Of a stretch of DNA of 20,515 nucleotides, positions 6,911-13,916 are shown piece after piece. Source of the DNA: UBA1146 sp963854815 (lineage in GTDB: Bacteria; Planctomycetota; UBA8108; UBA1146); NCBI GenBank assembly GCA_963854815.1, contig CAWLAN010000039.1, positions 1-20,515 on the forward strand. The letters run 5' to 3'. Within the stretch, counting starts at the first letter, position 1; each line of letters opens with the position of its first letter. A program made the position numbers and the translations under genes. A model generated the notes under the pieces. That model made no database searches, was not told the origin of the DNA, and saw only the letters and a program-made list of their open reading frames with translations.

Positions 6911-8215
6911 TCAGTGAGCATCTACGATCATGAACCTGATCGTTGCCTCTGTTACCGTTTTTCCGTCCACAGTCGCCTTGACCTGAACTTGCGCCGTTCT
7001 CTCCTTGAGTCTCTTCAACTCCGCTTCGAGGATCAATTGATCCCCGGGAACGACCGTCTTACGAAATTTGACATCATCGATACCCAGAATATATGCGATC
7101 CGGTTGCTGTCAGCACTGCTCCTCAGTAATAGAACTCCGGAAAGTTGTGCCAGAGCCTCCAGTTGAAGGACCCCGGGCATCACCGGTTGGCCCGGGAAAT
7201 GTCCCTGAAAGTACTCTTCGTTGAAGGAAACGTTCTTGAGTCCGACTGCACGGACTCCTTCTTCCACCTCGAGTACCCTGTCGACGAGCAGGAATGGATA
7301 TCTATGTGGGAGCACTTTCTGGATATCACGGATCTCGAGTCCGTGCGGGGCTTTGATGAGAACATCCTCGAGTTCGCGTTCCCTCACGTGAGCCTCGGCG
7401 ATGCGAGCGGAGAGTTCGGCATTGAGACCATGGCCACTGCGATGGGCGATGATGTGTCCTGAGAGGGAGCATCGAAGAATATAGCAATCACCAATCAGGT
7501 CGAGGATCTTGTGGCGCGCGGGCTCATCCGGCAGACGGAAATCGGGTGCTTTCCCGTCTCCACCGATGACCAGGGTGTTGTCCTTTGTCGCCCCCTTGCC
7601 GAGGCCTCGTGCCTGTAATTCCTTGACCTCGGATTCGAGCACGAAAGTCCGTGCCGGCGCGATTTCTTCACGGAAACTTTTCTCGTCGATCTCGATATCG
7701 ACAGTCTGGCTGAAACCGGGATCGACATCGTACTGAAGTGTGTAGGTGACCCGGAAGCCATCTCCGGGCAGCGCGACCGCGCTCGCTTTGCCCTCCTGGG
7801 CAGATACAGGAGTTTTTATCGCCAGTGTCCGCCCACGCGTACCCTGTGCTGCGAGCCCAGTTTCTCCGATGGCCTCGAGGAAAGGCAAGGCGCTGCCATC
7901 GAGCCCCGGGATTTCGGGGCCGTCGATTTCACATCTGAGATTTTCAATTCCCAGTACATGGAGAACGGAGAGTAGATGTTCACAGGTGTGAACCTCGACG
8001 TCACCGATACCAAAAGTGGTGCGGCGCGGTAGTTTTCGCAGCGTATCGAGACCTAGCGGTATTTCGAGTTCCGGATCGACATCGGTCCTGACAAAAACGA
8101 TACCTGAATCAGGATCAGCCGGGAGCAACCTCATCGTCGAGGAGATGCCGGAATGAAGCCCTGTCCCCTCGAGGACTGTTTCTCCGCAGATGGTCTGCTG
8201 GCTAGCGTTGGTCAA
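6911..8215 (-). CDS. lpxC-fabZ: Bifunctional LpxC-FabZ fusion: UDP-3-O-acyl-GlcNAc deacetylase / 3-hydroxyacyl-ACP dehydratase
   Basis: The 434 residues carry two enzymes. LpxC (about 1-285) performs the committed deacetylation of lipid A synthesis. Its zinc ligands are visible as H80 (in HTCEHLL), H235 and D239 (RHKILDLIGD), with E79 as base and H262 in SGHGLN. FabZ (about 293-434) dehydrates 3-hydroxyacyl-ACP. It has LPHRYPFLLVD (302-312), catalytic H339 in QGHFPGQPVMPG and E353, exactly 14 residues later as in FabZ. Such fusions are known in Bacteroidetes, Planctomycetes and related groups. The start is TTG at 8215-8213. An in-frame TGA lies just upstream, so no earlier start exists, and the TTGA overlaps the stop of skp, suggesting translational coupling. 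The next gene, lpxA, is 12 bp away. Confidence 0.95.
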   Translation of the reverse strand: MTNASQQTICGETVLEGTGLHSGISSTMRLLPADPDSGIVFVRTDVDPELEIPLGLDTLRKLPRRTTFGIGDVEVHTCEHLLSVLHVLGIENLRCEIDGPEIPGLDGSALPFLEAIGETGLAAQGTRGRTLAIKTPVSAQEGKASAVALPGDGFRVTYTLQYDVDPGFSQTVDIEIDEKSFREEIAPARTFVLESEVKELQARGLGKGATKDNTLVIGGDGKAPDFRLPDEPARHKILDLIGDCYILRCSLSGHIIAHRSGHGLNAELSARIAEAHVRERELEDVLIKAPHGLEIRDIQKVLPHRYPFLLVDRVLEVEEGVRAVGLKNVSFNEEYFQGHFPGQPVMPGVLQLEALAQLSGVLLLRSSADSNRIAYILGIDDVKFRKTVVPGDQLILEAELKRLKERTAQVQVKATVDGKTVTEATIRFMIVDAH

Positions 8216-8787
8216 CGATCACCCGCCTTGGCAGAAACCCTGGAAATCACATCGATGGTGATATCGAGTTCTGGTTTGGCCCATACACTGACGTAGACCT
8301 TGAAATCAGGGGCCCGGGCAACGTTGTTCACTACCAGATCGAGTTCTCTTTCTGTGGCGACTTCTTCGATGGCGTCCCTGACGATCTTGACGAGGCTGTC
8401 TCGGCGAGCGTTGAAACTGACTTTAAACTCCTTCTCGAAGTCCTCTCGTAACCAGATGGCCTCCGCATTGCTCAGGGCGATTTTCTTTTCGACTTCACGA
8501 CGGCCCTCGGATCCTGGTTGTAGTTGCTGAGCCTCCTGATCGAGTCTGCGAATCGCTTTTTCCCGCTCTATGAGATCCTTCTCCATGCGATTTTTCATGG
8601 TAGTGAACTCGGCATTGATCGATTTGCCCTGCGGTATCTGGTCGAGCACAACCTGAACGTCACAGACCCCGATCCGGTGAGATTCCAGCTGGTAGGGAAC
8701 GCCGGAAACTCCCTGCCCGATGGCGACTGCGGCGATGATTGCCATGAAAACAAGGCTGGCGGATTTGAGATCGTATTTTGATGACAT
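8212..8787 (-). CDS. skp: Skp/OmpH-family periplasmic chaperone
   Basis: A 191-residue exported protein. A hydrophobic segment at about 11-30 (SASLVFMAIIAAVAIGQGVS) is a signal peptide or signal anchor. It is followed by the Skp-like strand RIGVCDVQVVLDQIPQGK (38-55), then a long charged alpha-helical region (about 60-140, rich in Glu/Lys/Arg, forming the coiled-coil tentacles), and a returning strand ELDLVVNN (about 148-155). Skp binds unfolded outer-membrane proteins in the periplasm. The ATG at 8787 has GGGAG 7 nt upstream. It lies 20 bp after dnaB and overlaps the lpxC-fabZ start by three bases. A skp gene just before lpx genes is a widely shared order. Sequence is variable in this family, so the call rests on architecture and context. 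Confidence 0.85.
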   Translation of the reverse strand: MSSKYDLKSASLVFMAIIAAVAIGQGVSGVPYQLESHRIGVCDVQVVLDQIPQGKSINAEFTTMKNRMEKDLIEREKAIRRLDQEAQQLQPGSEGRREVEKKIALSNAEAIWLREDFEKEFKVSFNARRDSLVKIVRDAIEEVATERELDLVVNNVARAPDFKVYVSVWAKPELDITIDVISRVSAKAGDR

Positions 8788-8807
8788 TTCTGAACTCCCG
8801 GTTCTGG

Positions 8808-10172
8808 TCAGAAAGGATCGTGTCCTTGCCCGACCGGATCAGCGTAACTAAGGTCCACAAACCTCAGCCGATCGGGCTGGAACGCAAGTTTGACCGTTCC
8901 AACAGCACCCTTTCTTTGTTTAGCAATGTTGATTTCGGCGATACCCTTGGCCTCTTCCTTGTCCGGATAGTAAACCTCCTCACGATATATCAGCATGATG
9001 AGGTCTGCATCCTGTTCGATGGAACCAGATTCGCGAAGATCAGCCATGCGCGGTCTGTGGCCTTCTCGCTGTTCAACGGCTCTCGAGAGCTGGGAAATGG
9101 CTATGACCGGTACATTAAGTTCTCTGGCCAGTTGTTTTAGAGAACGTGAAATCTGTGTGATTTCTTGCTGACGGTTCTCTACACGTCCACCCATCTCGAG
9201 CAGTTGAAGATAGTCCACCACAATCAATCCGAGAGGGTGCCTTTGATGAAGACGACGTGCACGGGATCGGATCGCCATGACATTCAATTCGGGAGAATCG
9301 TCGGTGATGATTTGAACAGCTTTGAGTTTGTCGGACGCCTCCATCAGGTCTTTCCATTCCTGATCGTTGAGTTGGCCTTTAAGCAACCTGGTTGCGTTGA
9401 CCCCCGAGGTGGCGCTGAGCATTCTGAGTGCCAACTGATCATGGCTCATCTCTAGGCTGAAAATGAGGACGGGCTTGTGATCCGCTGGTGAGACGGCGTT
9501 ACAGGCAATATTGAGCGCGAAGGTCGTTTTACCCATGCCGGGTCGGCCGGCAAGTATCACCAGATCCTGAGGATGCAGACCATTGGTCATCTCATCGAGG
9601 TCGCTGAAACCAGTCATGATGTTACCGTGCTGACCCTTCTCCAATTGATCGAGCAACCTGAATCCTTCATCGAGACTCTCCTGGATGCTATGAAAGACTC
9701 TCTTGCCCTCATCCTTGGAAAGATTCAATACCCTTGCGCCAGCTTCGTCGACGATGTCATTGATATTTCCTGAACCTGTCCGAGCCCGCGACTCCAAGTC
9801 CTGGCACAATTCGACCACGCGGCGTCGAAGAGCGGCCTGTTCGATGATATTTGCATATTCCAGCGCGTTGGAACTGGTACGGACTCGTGTCGTCAGTTCA
9901 ATCACGTATTCACTGCCACCAACCTTGTCGAGCAATCCGCTGCTCTCGAGACGGTCGATCAGAATGACCGGGTCAGTAACACCCTCAGCCGCATAAAGAG
10001 TTTGCAGTTCTTCGAAGATGATTTGATGCCGGGACAGGTAGAAGTCTTCAGGTCGAAGTTTGTCGACGATATTGGCGAGAGGGCCCCCACCGAGCATCAG
10101 TGACCCGAGCAAATTCGATTCGGCATCGGTGTTATGGGGAAGGGTGTTTTCTGTGTTCTTTACATCGGCCAT
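8808..10172 (-). CDS. dnaB: Replicative DNA helicase DnaB
   Basis: The hexameric 5'-3' helicase of the replication fork. The 454-residue protein has the N-terminal domain (LPHNTDAESNLLGSL at 11-25), a linker helix region (about 160-185), and the RecA-type motor: Walker A GRPGMGKT (209-216), EMSHDQLALRML, Walker B LIVVDYL (316-322), ISQLSRAVEQR (359-369) and DLRESGSIEQDAD (378-390). No intein is present. The start is uncertain. The ATG at 10172 gives the family-like N-terminus MADVKNTENTLPHN but has only a weak ribosome-binding site. An in-frame GTG-ATG at 10232-10227, directly behind AGGGG, would add about 20 residues (ISRALFQWFQPCRR...) not expected in DnaB. It lies downstream of rplI as in many bacteria, and skp follows 20 bp later. 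Confidence 0.95.
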   Translation of the reverse strand: MADVKNTENTLPHNTDAESNLLGSLMLGGGPLANIVDKLRPEDFYLSRHQIIFEELQTLYAAEGVTDPVILIDRLESSGLLDKVGGSEYVIELTTRVRTSSNALEYANIIEQAALRRRVVELCQDLESRARTGSGNINDIVDEAGARVLNLSKDEGKRVFHSIQESLDEGFRLLDQLEKGQHGNIMTGFSDLDEMTNGLHPQDLVILAGRPGMGKTTFALNIACNAVSPADHKPVLIFSLEMSHDQLALRMLSATSGVNATRLLKGQLNDQEWKDLMEASDKLKAVQIITDDSPELNVMAIRSRARRLHQRHPLGLIVVDYLQLLEMGGRVENRQQEITQISRSLKQLARELNVPVIAISQLSRAVEQREGHRPRMADLRESGSIEQDADLIMLIYREEVYYPDKEEAKGIAEINIAKQRKGAVGTVKLAFQPDRLRFVDLSYADPVGQGHDPF

Positions 10173-10355
10173 GAGAAACTCGCTTCGTCGACAAGGCTGA
10201 AACCACTGAAAAAGGGCCCGGGAAATCATCACCCCCTGGGGATCGTTGAAACTACCGGAGGCTGTTGAGGGAGGAAAGAGGGCTCCACGGACGCTTCACA
10301 CCAGTGGCCCGAGGACAGTTCCTGGGCCCCGTAGACGCCGATCCGGCGGCATCCC

Positions 10356-10844
10356 TCAGGCCCTGGCCGGAGCATCTTCCGGGGAATCGTCCGCCTCGTC
10401 GTCAGCCTTGACGACCCAGACCTTGATGGTGGATTCCATCTCCGGGTGGATCCTGGCAATCAGATTGTAAATCCCCAGTTCCTTGATGGGTTTTTCGAGT
10501 TCCAGGCAGGCAGGATCCAGTTCGATCCCGTCAGCAAGGAGCTGGTCTGCGATGTCCTGATCGGACACGGAGCCAAACAGGTGACCTTCTTCGGTGGCCC
10601 GGGCGATCAGGGTGCAGGAGCAACCATCGACCGAATCCGCCAACGACTTGAGCCCTGCCAACCGCTGCTCTTCGTGTACCTCTAATCGACGTTTCTGAGC
10701 CTCGATCCATTGCTTGTTCGCCTGACCTACCTCGACGCCAAAGCCATGCGGAATGAGGTAATTGCGGGCAAATCCAGTCTTCACCTCGATCACATCTCCG
10801 AGACTGCCGAGGTTGTCCACGTCCTTTTTCAGAAACAGTTTCAT
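10356..10844 (-). CDS. rplI: 50S ribosomal protein L9
   Basis: bL9 sits at the base of the L1 stalk and affects frame maintenance. The N-terminal domain is textbook: MKLFLKKDVDNLGSLGDVIE, then VKTGFARNYLIPHGFG (22-37), followed by the long connecting helix (about 41-75) and the C-terminal domain with GHLFGSVSDQDIADQL. The protein is 162 residues from the ATG at 10844, which has GGAG 8 nt upstream; a GTG three codons earlier is less likely. The C-terminus adds an acidic stretch (ADDEADDSPEDAPARA) beyond the usual end near residue 148. It lies 34 bp after rpsR in the rpsF-ssb-rpsR-rplI order. Confidence 0.95.
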   Translation of the reverse strand: MKLFLKKDVDNLGSLGDVIEVKTGFARNYLIPHGFGVEVGQANKQWIEAQKRRLEVHEEQRLAGLKSLADSVDGCSCTLIARATEEGHLFGSVSDQDIADQLLADGIELDPACLELEKPIKELGIYNLIARIHPEMESTIKVWVVKADDEADDSPEDAPARA

Positions 10845-10878
10845 CGGTAACACTCCAGTTGAAGGGTTTGACCTGGTC

Positions 10879-11085
10879 TTACTGCCCGTACGGGAGCAAG
10901 GCCATGAATCGGGCCCGGTGTACTGCTCGTTTGATCTGATGCTGAGTTCTGGTATTGCAACCTATCTGGCGCTGGGCAGACAGTTTGCCATTTCCGACGA
11001 GCAACTTATTGAGCAAGTCGACATTCTTGTAATCGATGTACTTGAGATCCTTGACGAGGCCACTCTTGTCCTTGCGTACAAACAT
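10879..11085 (-). CDS. rpsR: 30S ribosomal protein S18
   Basis: bS18 binds the 30S platform as a pair with S6. The 68-residue protein contains the family core IDYKNVDLLNKLL (17-29) and the C-terminal RAVHRARFMALLPY, matching the S18 consensus. Length is normal. The ATG at 11085 has a purine-rich GAGAG about 9 nt upstream. It lies 19 bp after ssb and 34 bp before rplI, so it is an internal operon gene co-expressed with rpsF, its binding partner. Confidence 0.96.
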   Translation of the reverse strand: MFVRKDKSGLVKDLKYIDYKNVDLLNKLLVGNGKLSAQRQIGCNTRTQHQIKRAVHRARFMALLPYGQ

Positions 11086-11104
11086 ATTGAATCACTCTCT
11101 TGCC

Positions 11105-11560
11105 CTAGAAGGGCACCTCATCGTTTAAAGGCGGTCCTTGCTCGAATTCTACCGTCGTATCGCGAGAGCCTTGCTGTCCCTGCGACGCAGCGGAGACACC
11201 TTGCCCTGCGCCCGAACCTTCAGCGCTTTTAGGCATGAACTGTACACTGCTAGCAACGACGGTCAGTTTGTTCCGGACCTTGCCGGTCTCCTTGTCATCC
11301 CACTGGTCGTACTTCAATCGTCCCTCGACCAGCACTCCGCTGCCCTTGGAGAGGTACTGGTTACAGTTTTCCGCCTGACGGCCCCACACGGTGACGGAAA
11401 CGAAACACGTTTCTTCCTGGAACTGATCTTCCCCTTGTTTTCGCCAACGGTGATTGGAAGCCAGACCGAGGTCGCACACGGCAGTCCCCGACGGAGTCAT
11501 TCTCAGTTCAGGATCCCGTGTCAAATTACCAACGATAAATACCTTGTTGAGTTCCATCAT
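11105..11560 (-). CDS. ssb: Single-stranded DNA-binding protein
   Basis: SSB coats single-stranded DNA at replication and repair sites and recruits partners through its C-terminal tip. The 151-residue protein has an OB-fold over about 3-108 (LNKVFIVGNLTRDPELRMTP, VWGRQAENC, LSKGSGVLVEGRLKYDQW), a Gly/Gln/Ser-rich flexible linker (about 112-138) and the acidic end NDEVPF, corresponding to the DDDIPF-type tip. The start may be either of two adjacent ATG codons (11560 or 11557) behind AGAGG; the first is used here. It sits between rpsF (20 bp) and rpsR (19 bp), the usual location in bacteria with a single ssb. Confidence 0.96.
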   Translation of the reverse strand: MMELNKVFIVGNLTRDPELRMTPSGTAVCDLGLASNHRWRKQGEDQFQEETCFVSVTVWGRQAENCNQYLSKGSGVLVEGRLKYDQWDDKETGKVRNKLTVVASSVQFMPKSAEGSGAGQGVSAASQGQQGSRDTTVEFEQGPPLNDEVPF

Positions 11561-11580
11561 GAGGACCTCTTCCTGTTCAG

Positions 11581-12558
11581 TTAGTTTTCTTCTTTGGTCT
11601 GGGCGACATCTTCCACCGGATCGGTTTCCCCTGTGCCCTCCGCCTCCTCGGCGACTTCTTGTCCCGGTTCGGATTGCTCTGGTTCAGATTCTTCCGGTTC
11701 GGATTGCTCTGGTTCGGAGTCTTCTGGTTCGGATGGCTCTGGTTCGGAGTCTTCTGGTTCAGATTGCTCTGGCACGGAGTCCTCTGATTCAGATTTCTCC
11801 GGTTCAGATTCCTTTGGTTCAGATAGCTCTGGCACGGAATCTTCCGGTTCAGATTGCTCTGGCACGGATTCTTCCGGTTCGGATTGCTCTGGTTCAGAGT
11901 CTTCAGGTTCAGAGTCTTCCGGTTCGGATTGCTCTGGCTCGGAGTCCTCTGATTCAGAATCCTCTGGCTCGGAGTCTTCTGGTTCAGATTCCTCTGGTAC
12001 GGAGTCTTCTGGTTCAGATTGCTCTGGTACGGAGTCTTCTGGTTCAGAATCCTCTGGTGCGGAGTCTTCCACCGTGTCGTCGTGGCCCGAATCACTATCG
12101 GCGGCCATCGAATCTGCGACCTTCGCTTCGACAGGCTCGTCGGAATCCGTCGCATCCTTGTCGGACTTGATCGATGACGGTTTGTCGGTCTGTTCGGTTG
12201 CCGTTGGAACTGGTGCTGCGGCGCGACGTGCTGCGGCTTCCTGGCGCTTGGTCATCTCTTCTTCGAGGAACGGCTCCTGGATGAGCAGCAGCCGTAAGAT
12301 CTTCTCCAGAAGTTGAGCATCCGCACGAATCGAGGAGATCGATTGAGAGTCGCTGCGGAAGTATGTGAGATAGTAAACACCGCGCTTGACGCCATTGACC
12401 TCATAGGCGAGCCGCTGTTCCGTCCATTTCTCGGCGTATTCGATCACACCGCCGTGCTGATCGATGATGCCCCGGATGCTCGATTCGAGATCAGTCCAAT
12501 TCTCAGCTGCATCCTTTGCATCGACGAGGAACAGGCCCTCGTAAAGTCGTTCGGTCAA
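11581..12558 (-). CDS. rpsF: 30S ribosomal protein S6 with a 27-repeat acidic C-terminal tail
   Basis: The first ~100 residues are bS6, the S18 partner on the 30S platform: TERLYEGLFLVDAK at the start, the GGVIEYAEKWTEQRLAYEVNG strand-loop-strand region, VYYLTYF, and the end of the core at LLIQEP. The start is TTG at 12558-12556. It has a perfect AAGGAG 6 nt upstream, and the S6 fold begins there; an earlier GTG at 12633 would add 25 unrelated residues and reach past the end of pth. The total is 325 residues, over twice E. coli S6 (131 encoded). The extra part is a Glu/Asp/Ser-rich region followed by 27 pentapeptides of the type S-E-P-E-D/Q (residues 166-300) and an acidic end. E. coli S6 receives C-terminal glutamates from RimK; here an acidic tail is encoded in the gene. 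It lies upstream of ssb (20 bp) and rpsR. Confidence 0.9.
   Translation of the reverse strand: MTERLYEGLFLVDAKDAAENWTDLESSIRGIIDQHGGVIEYAEKWTEQRLAYEVNGVKRGVYYLTYFRSDSQSISSIRADAQLLEKILRLLLIQEPFLEEEMTKRQEAAARRAAAPVPTATEQTDKPSSIKSDKDATDSDEPVEAKVADSMAADSDSGHDDTVEDSAPEDSEPEDSVPEQSEPEDSVPEESEPEDSEPEDSESEDSEPEQSEPEDSEPEDSEPEQSEPEESVPEQSEPEDSVPELSEPKESEPEKSESEDSVPEQSEPEDSEPEPSEPEDSEPEQSEPEESEPEQSEPGQEVAEEAEGTGETDPVEDVAQTKEEN
11659..12063 (-). repeat. 15-bp tandem repeat (27 units) inside rpsF
   Basis: The block is 405 bp, exactly 27 x 15 bp, each unit coding S-x-P-E-x on the minus strand. The commonest units are SEPED and SEPEQ; variants are SVPEQ, SVPED-like, SESED, SEPKE and SEPGQ. Third-position and synonymous changes differ between units, so the array is not freshly amplified. 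Because 15 is divisible by three and no unit holds a stop, unit gain or loss keeps the frame. All minus frames and one plus frame stay open here for the same reason. Confidence 0.95.
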
Positions 12559-12639
12559 TCCGGTCTCCTTCTGTTTCTTTCTCGTGGCTTCGCTCCCCCG
12601 ATGACCGACCAGGGAATCTGTGCGAAGAACCACACCAGG

Positions 12640-13278
12640 TCATTCAGTTGCCGTTCCGTTCGAGGGCTTCGACTCCTCGTCGGGAAGCGGCCCATTGTAA
12701 CGACGAGCAGCATTTGTAACACCCTCAACCAGCCAGCAAAGTGCAGTTTCGGACGCCAACTCGATCGATTTTTCGAGGATGGGGATCTCGTCTGCTGAGG
12801 GTCGATCGAGCACGTGATCGGGCACCTCGGCCTGTCCTGAAGGTCGTCCGACGCCAACCCGACAGCGCGCGATACGTTCGGTCCCGAGGGCCAAGATGAT
12901 ATCCTCGAGGCCCTTGTGGCCGCCCGAGGAGCCCCCAGAACGGATCCTGATCGATCCGAGAGGAAGATCGATATCGTCCAGCACGACCAGGATCTGATCG
13001 GCAGTCATCTGTTGAGAATCGAGGAAAATTCGCACCGGCTCACCGCTGAGATTCATGAAACGGGTCGGCTTGAGCAGATGAACACGTCGCCACTTCCAGT
13101 GGCCAGTTGTGAGCTGGGAACCGCTGGATTTGCCCGCAGAAGTTCGACTCAGGCAGCGCTGGATCCGGTCGGCAACCGCAAATCCAACATTGTGACGGGT
13201 GCCATCGTAATCGGAACCTGGATTACCCAGACCGATGATCGCGAGGGGAAGGGTCCGGTCATGGGAACCACGTATCAT
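12640..13278 (-). CDS. pth: Peptidyl-tRNA hydrolase
   Basis: Pth frees tRNA from peptidyl-tRNA that falls off the ribosome. Family motifs are present: GLGNPGSDYDGTRHNVGF (16-33) with substrate-binding N19 and catalytic H29 (E. coli N10 and H20), FMNLSGEP (74-81) with N76 (E. coli N68), and LDDIDLPLG (100-108) with D101 as the Asp partner (E. coli D93). The position of E. coli N114 is Lys here (GGHKGLEDI instead of GGHNGLKDI), a conservative curiosity. The protein is 212 residues with a few extra at both ends. The ATG at 13278 follows a G-rich AGGGGGG about 10 nt upstream. It lies 36 bp after rplY, an order (rplY-pth) conserved in many phyla, and 81 bp before rpsF. Confidence 0.95.
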   Translation of the reverse strand: MIRGSHDRTLPLAIIGLGNPGSDYDGTRHNVGFAVADRIQRCLSRTSAGKSSGSQLTTGHWKWRRVHLLKPTRFMNLSGEPVRIFLDSQQMTADQILVVLDDIDLPLGSIRIRSGGSSGGHKGLEDIILALGTERIARCRVGVGRPSGQAEVPDHVLDRPSADEIPILEKSIELASETALCWLVEGVTNAARRYNGPLPDEESKPSNGTATE

Positions 13279-13314
13279 CGCGATCAGAACCCCCCCTGCA
13301 TCCGATGGTCCAGA

Positions 13315-13872
13315 TCAGGAGCCCTTTCGAGCGTGAACGATCACGATCGGGGTTCCCTCAGCGAGGAGTAACTCGACTCCAGTGGGAATCTCGAGGTCCT
13401 TGGCGCGGATCGACTCGTTGGATTCGAGATGATCGATTTTGAGGGTCAACGAGTTCTTCAACTTGCCAACTTTTCCACGAACCGGCACATGATGATATGC
13501 AACATCCAGTGTGGCTCCGCTGGAAACACCTTTGGGAATTCCCAGGGTAAGGATGCTCATCGTGGTTTCAACGATGTCGTTGGTCCCAACCCGGGATAGA
13601 TCGGCGTGGATCGTGTGATCGCCAAAAGTGTCGTATTGAACTTCCTTGAGGATTCCGGTTTCCGAGTTGCCGTCGAAATCGATCTGGAACAGTTGATGAT
13701 GGTCCTCGAGTGCCTTGTAGAAGTCAGAAGAATCGACAGCGACGGTGATGTTCGGCTTACTGGCTCCGTAGATGTTGACGGGCATGAGACCCTGAGAACG
13801 GAGTCTGCGTGTCGCCCGGGAACCCACTTCCGAAGCTTCTCGAGCGCGCCCCACCAAGACAAACTTGTCCAT
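13315..13872 (-). CDS. rplY: 50S ribosomal protein L25/CTC
   Basis: bL25 of the long (CTC, general stress) type binds 5S rRNA in the 50S central protuberance. The 185-residue protein has the 5S-binding N-terminal domain (about 1-90: RATRRLRSQGLMPVNIYGA at 20-38, ILKEVQYDTFGDHTIHADLSRV) and the C-terminal TL5-like domain (about 95-185, with VPVRGKVGKLKN). E. coli L25 (94 residues) lacks the second domain. The ATG at 13872 has AAGGTGA upstream at good spacing. It lies between prs (44 bp) and pth (36 bp), as in Firmicutes and many other bacteria. Confidence 0.95.
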   Translation of the reverse strand: MDKFVLVGRAREASEVGSRATRRLRSQGLMPVNIYGASKPNITVAVDSSDFYKALEDHHQLFQIDFDGNSETGILKEVQYDTFGDHTIHADLSRVGTNDIVETTMSILTLGIPKGVSSGATLDVAYHHVPVRGKVGKLKNSLTLKIDHLESNESIRAKDLEIPTGVELLLAEGTPIVIVHARKGS

Positions 13873-13916
13873 CTTCTCATCACCTTCCAGTGTCCGGGAG
13901 GTCCGGAACTCTCGTA

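Noticed and set aside
11659..12063. Repeat array considered as CRISPR or DNA-binding iterons
   Set aside because: Units are contiguous with no spacers, of 15 bp, in frame and coding; no cas genes are near.
11577..12155. Second minus-strand open frame rich in Asn-Gln-Lys-Thr-Pro
   Set aside because: It is the shifted frame of the same repeat in rpsF, open only because of the repeat unit.
11594..12316. Plus-strand open frame of about 240 codons rich in Gly-Ser (GSDCSGSESSG type)
   Set aside because: It is the antisense of the 15-bp repeat in rpsF; the repeat contains no stop in this frame. No ribosome-binding site or family match, and rpsF is clearly coding.
12559..12633. GTG start adding 25 residues to S6
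   Set aside because: No Shine-Dalgarno sequence and no S6-like residues; the TTG with AAGGAG is far better placed.
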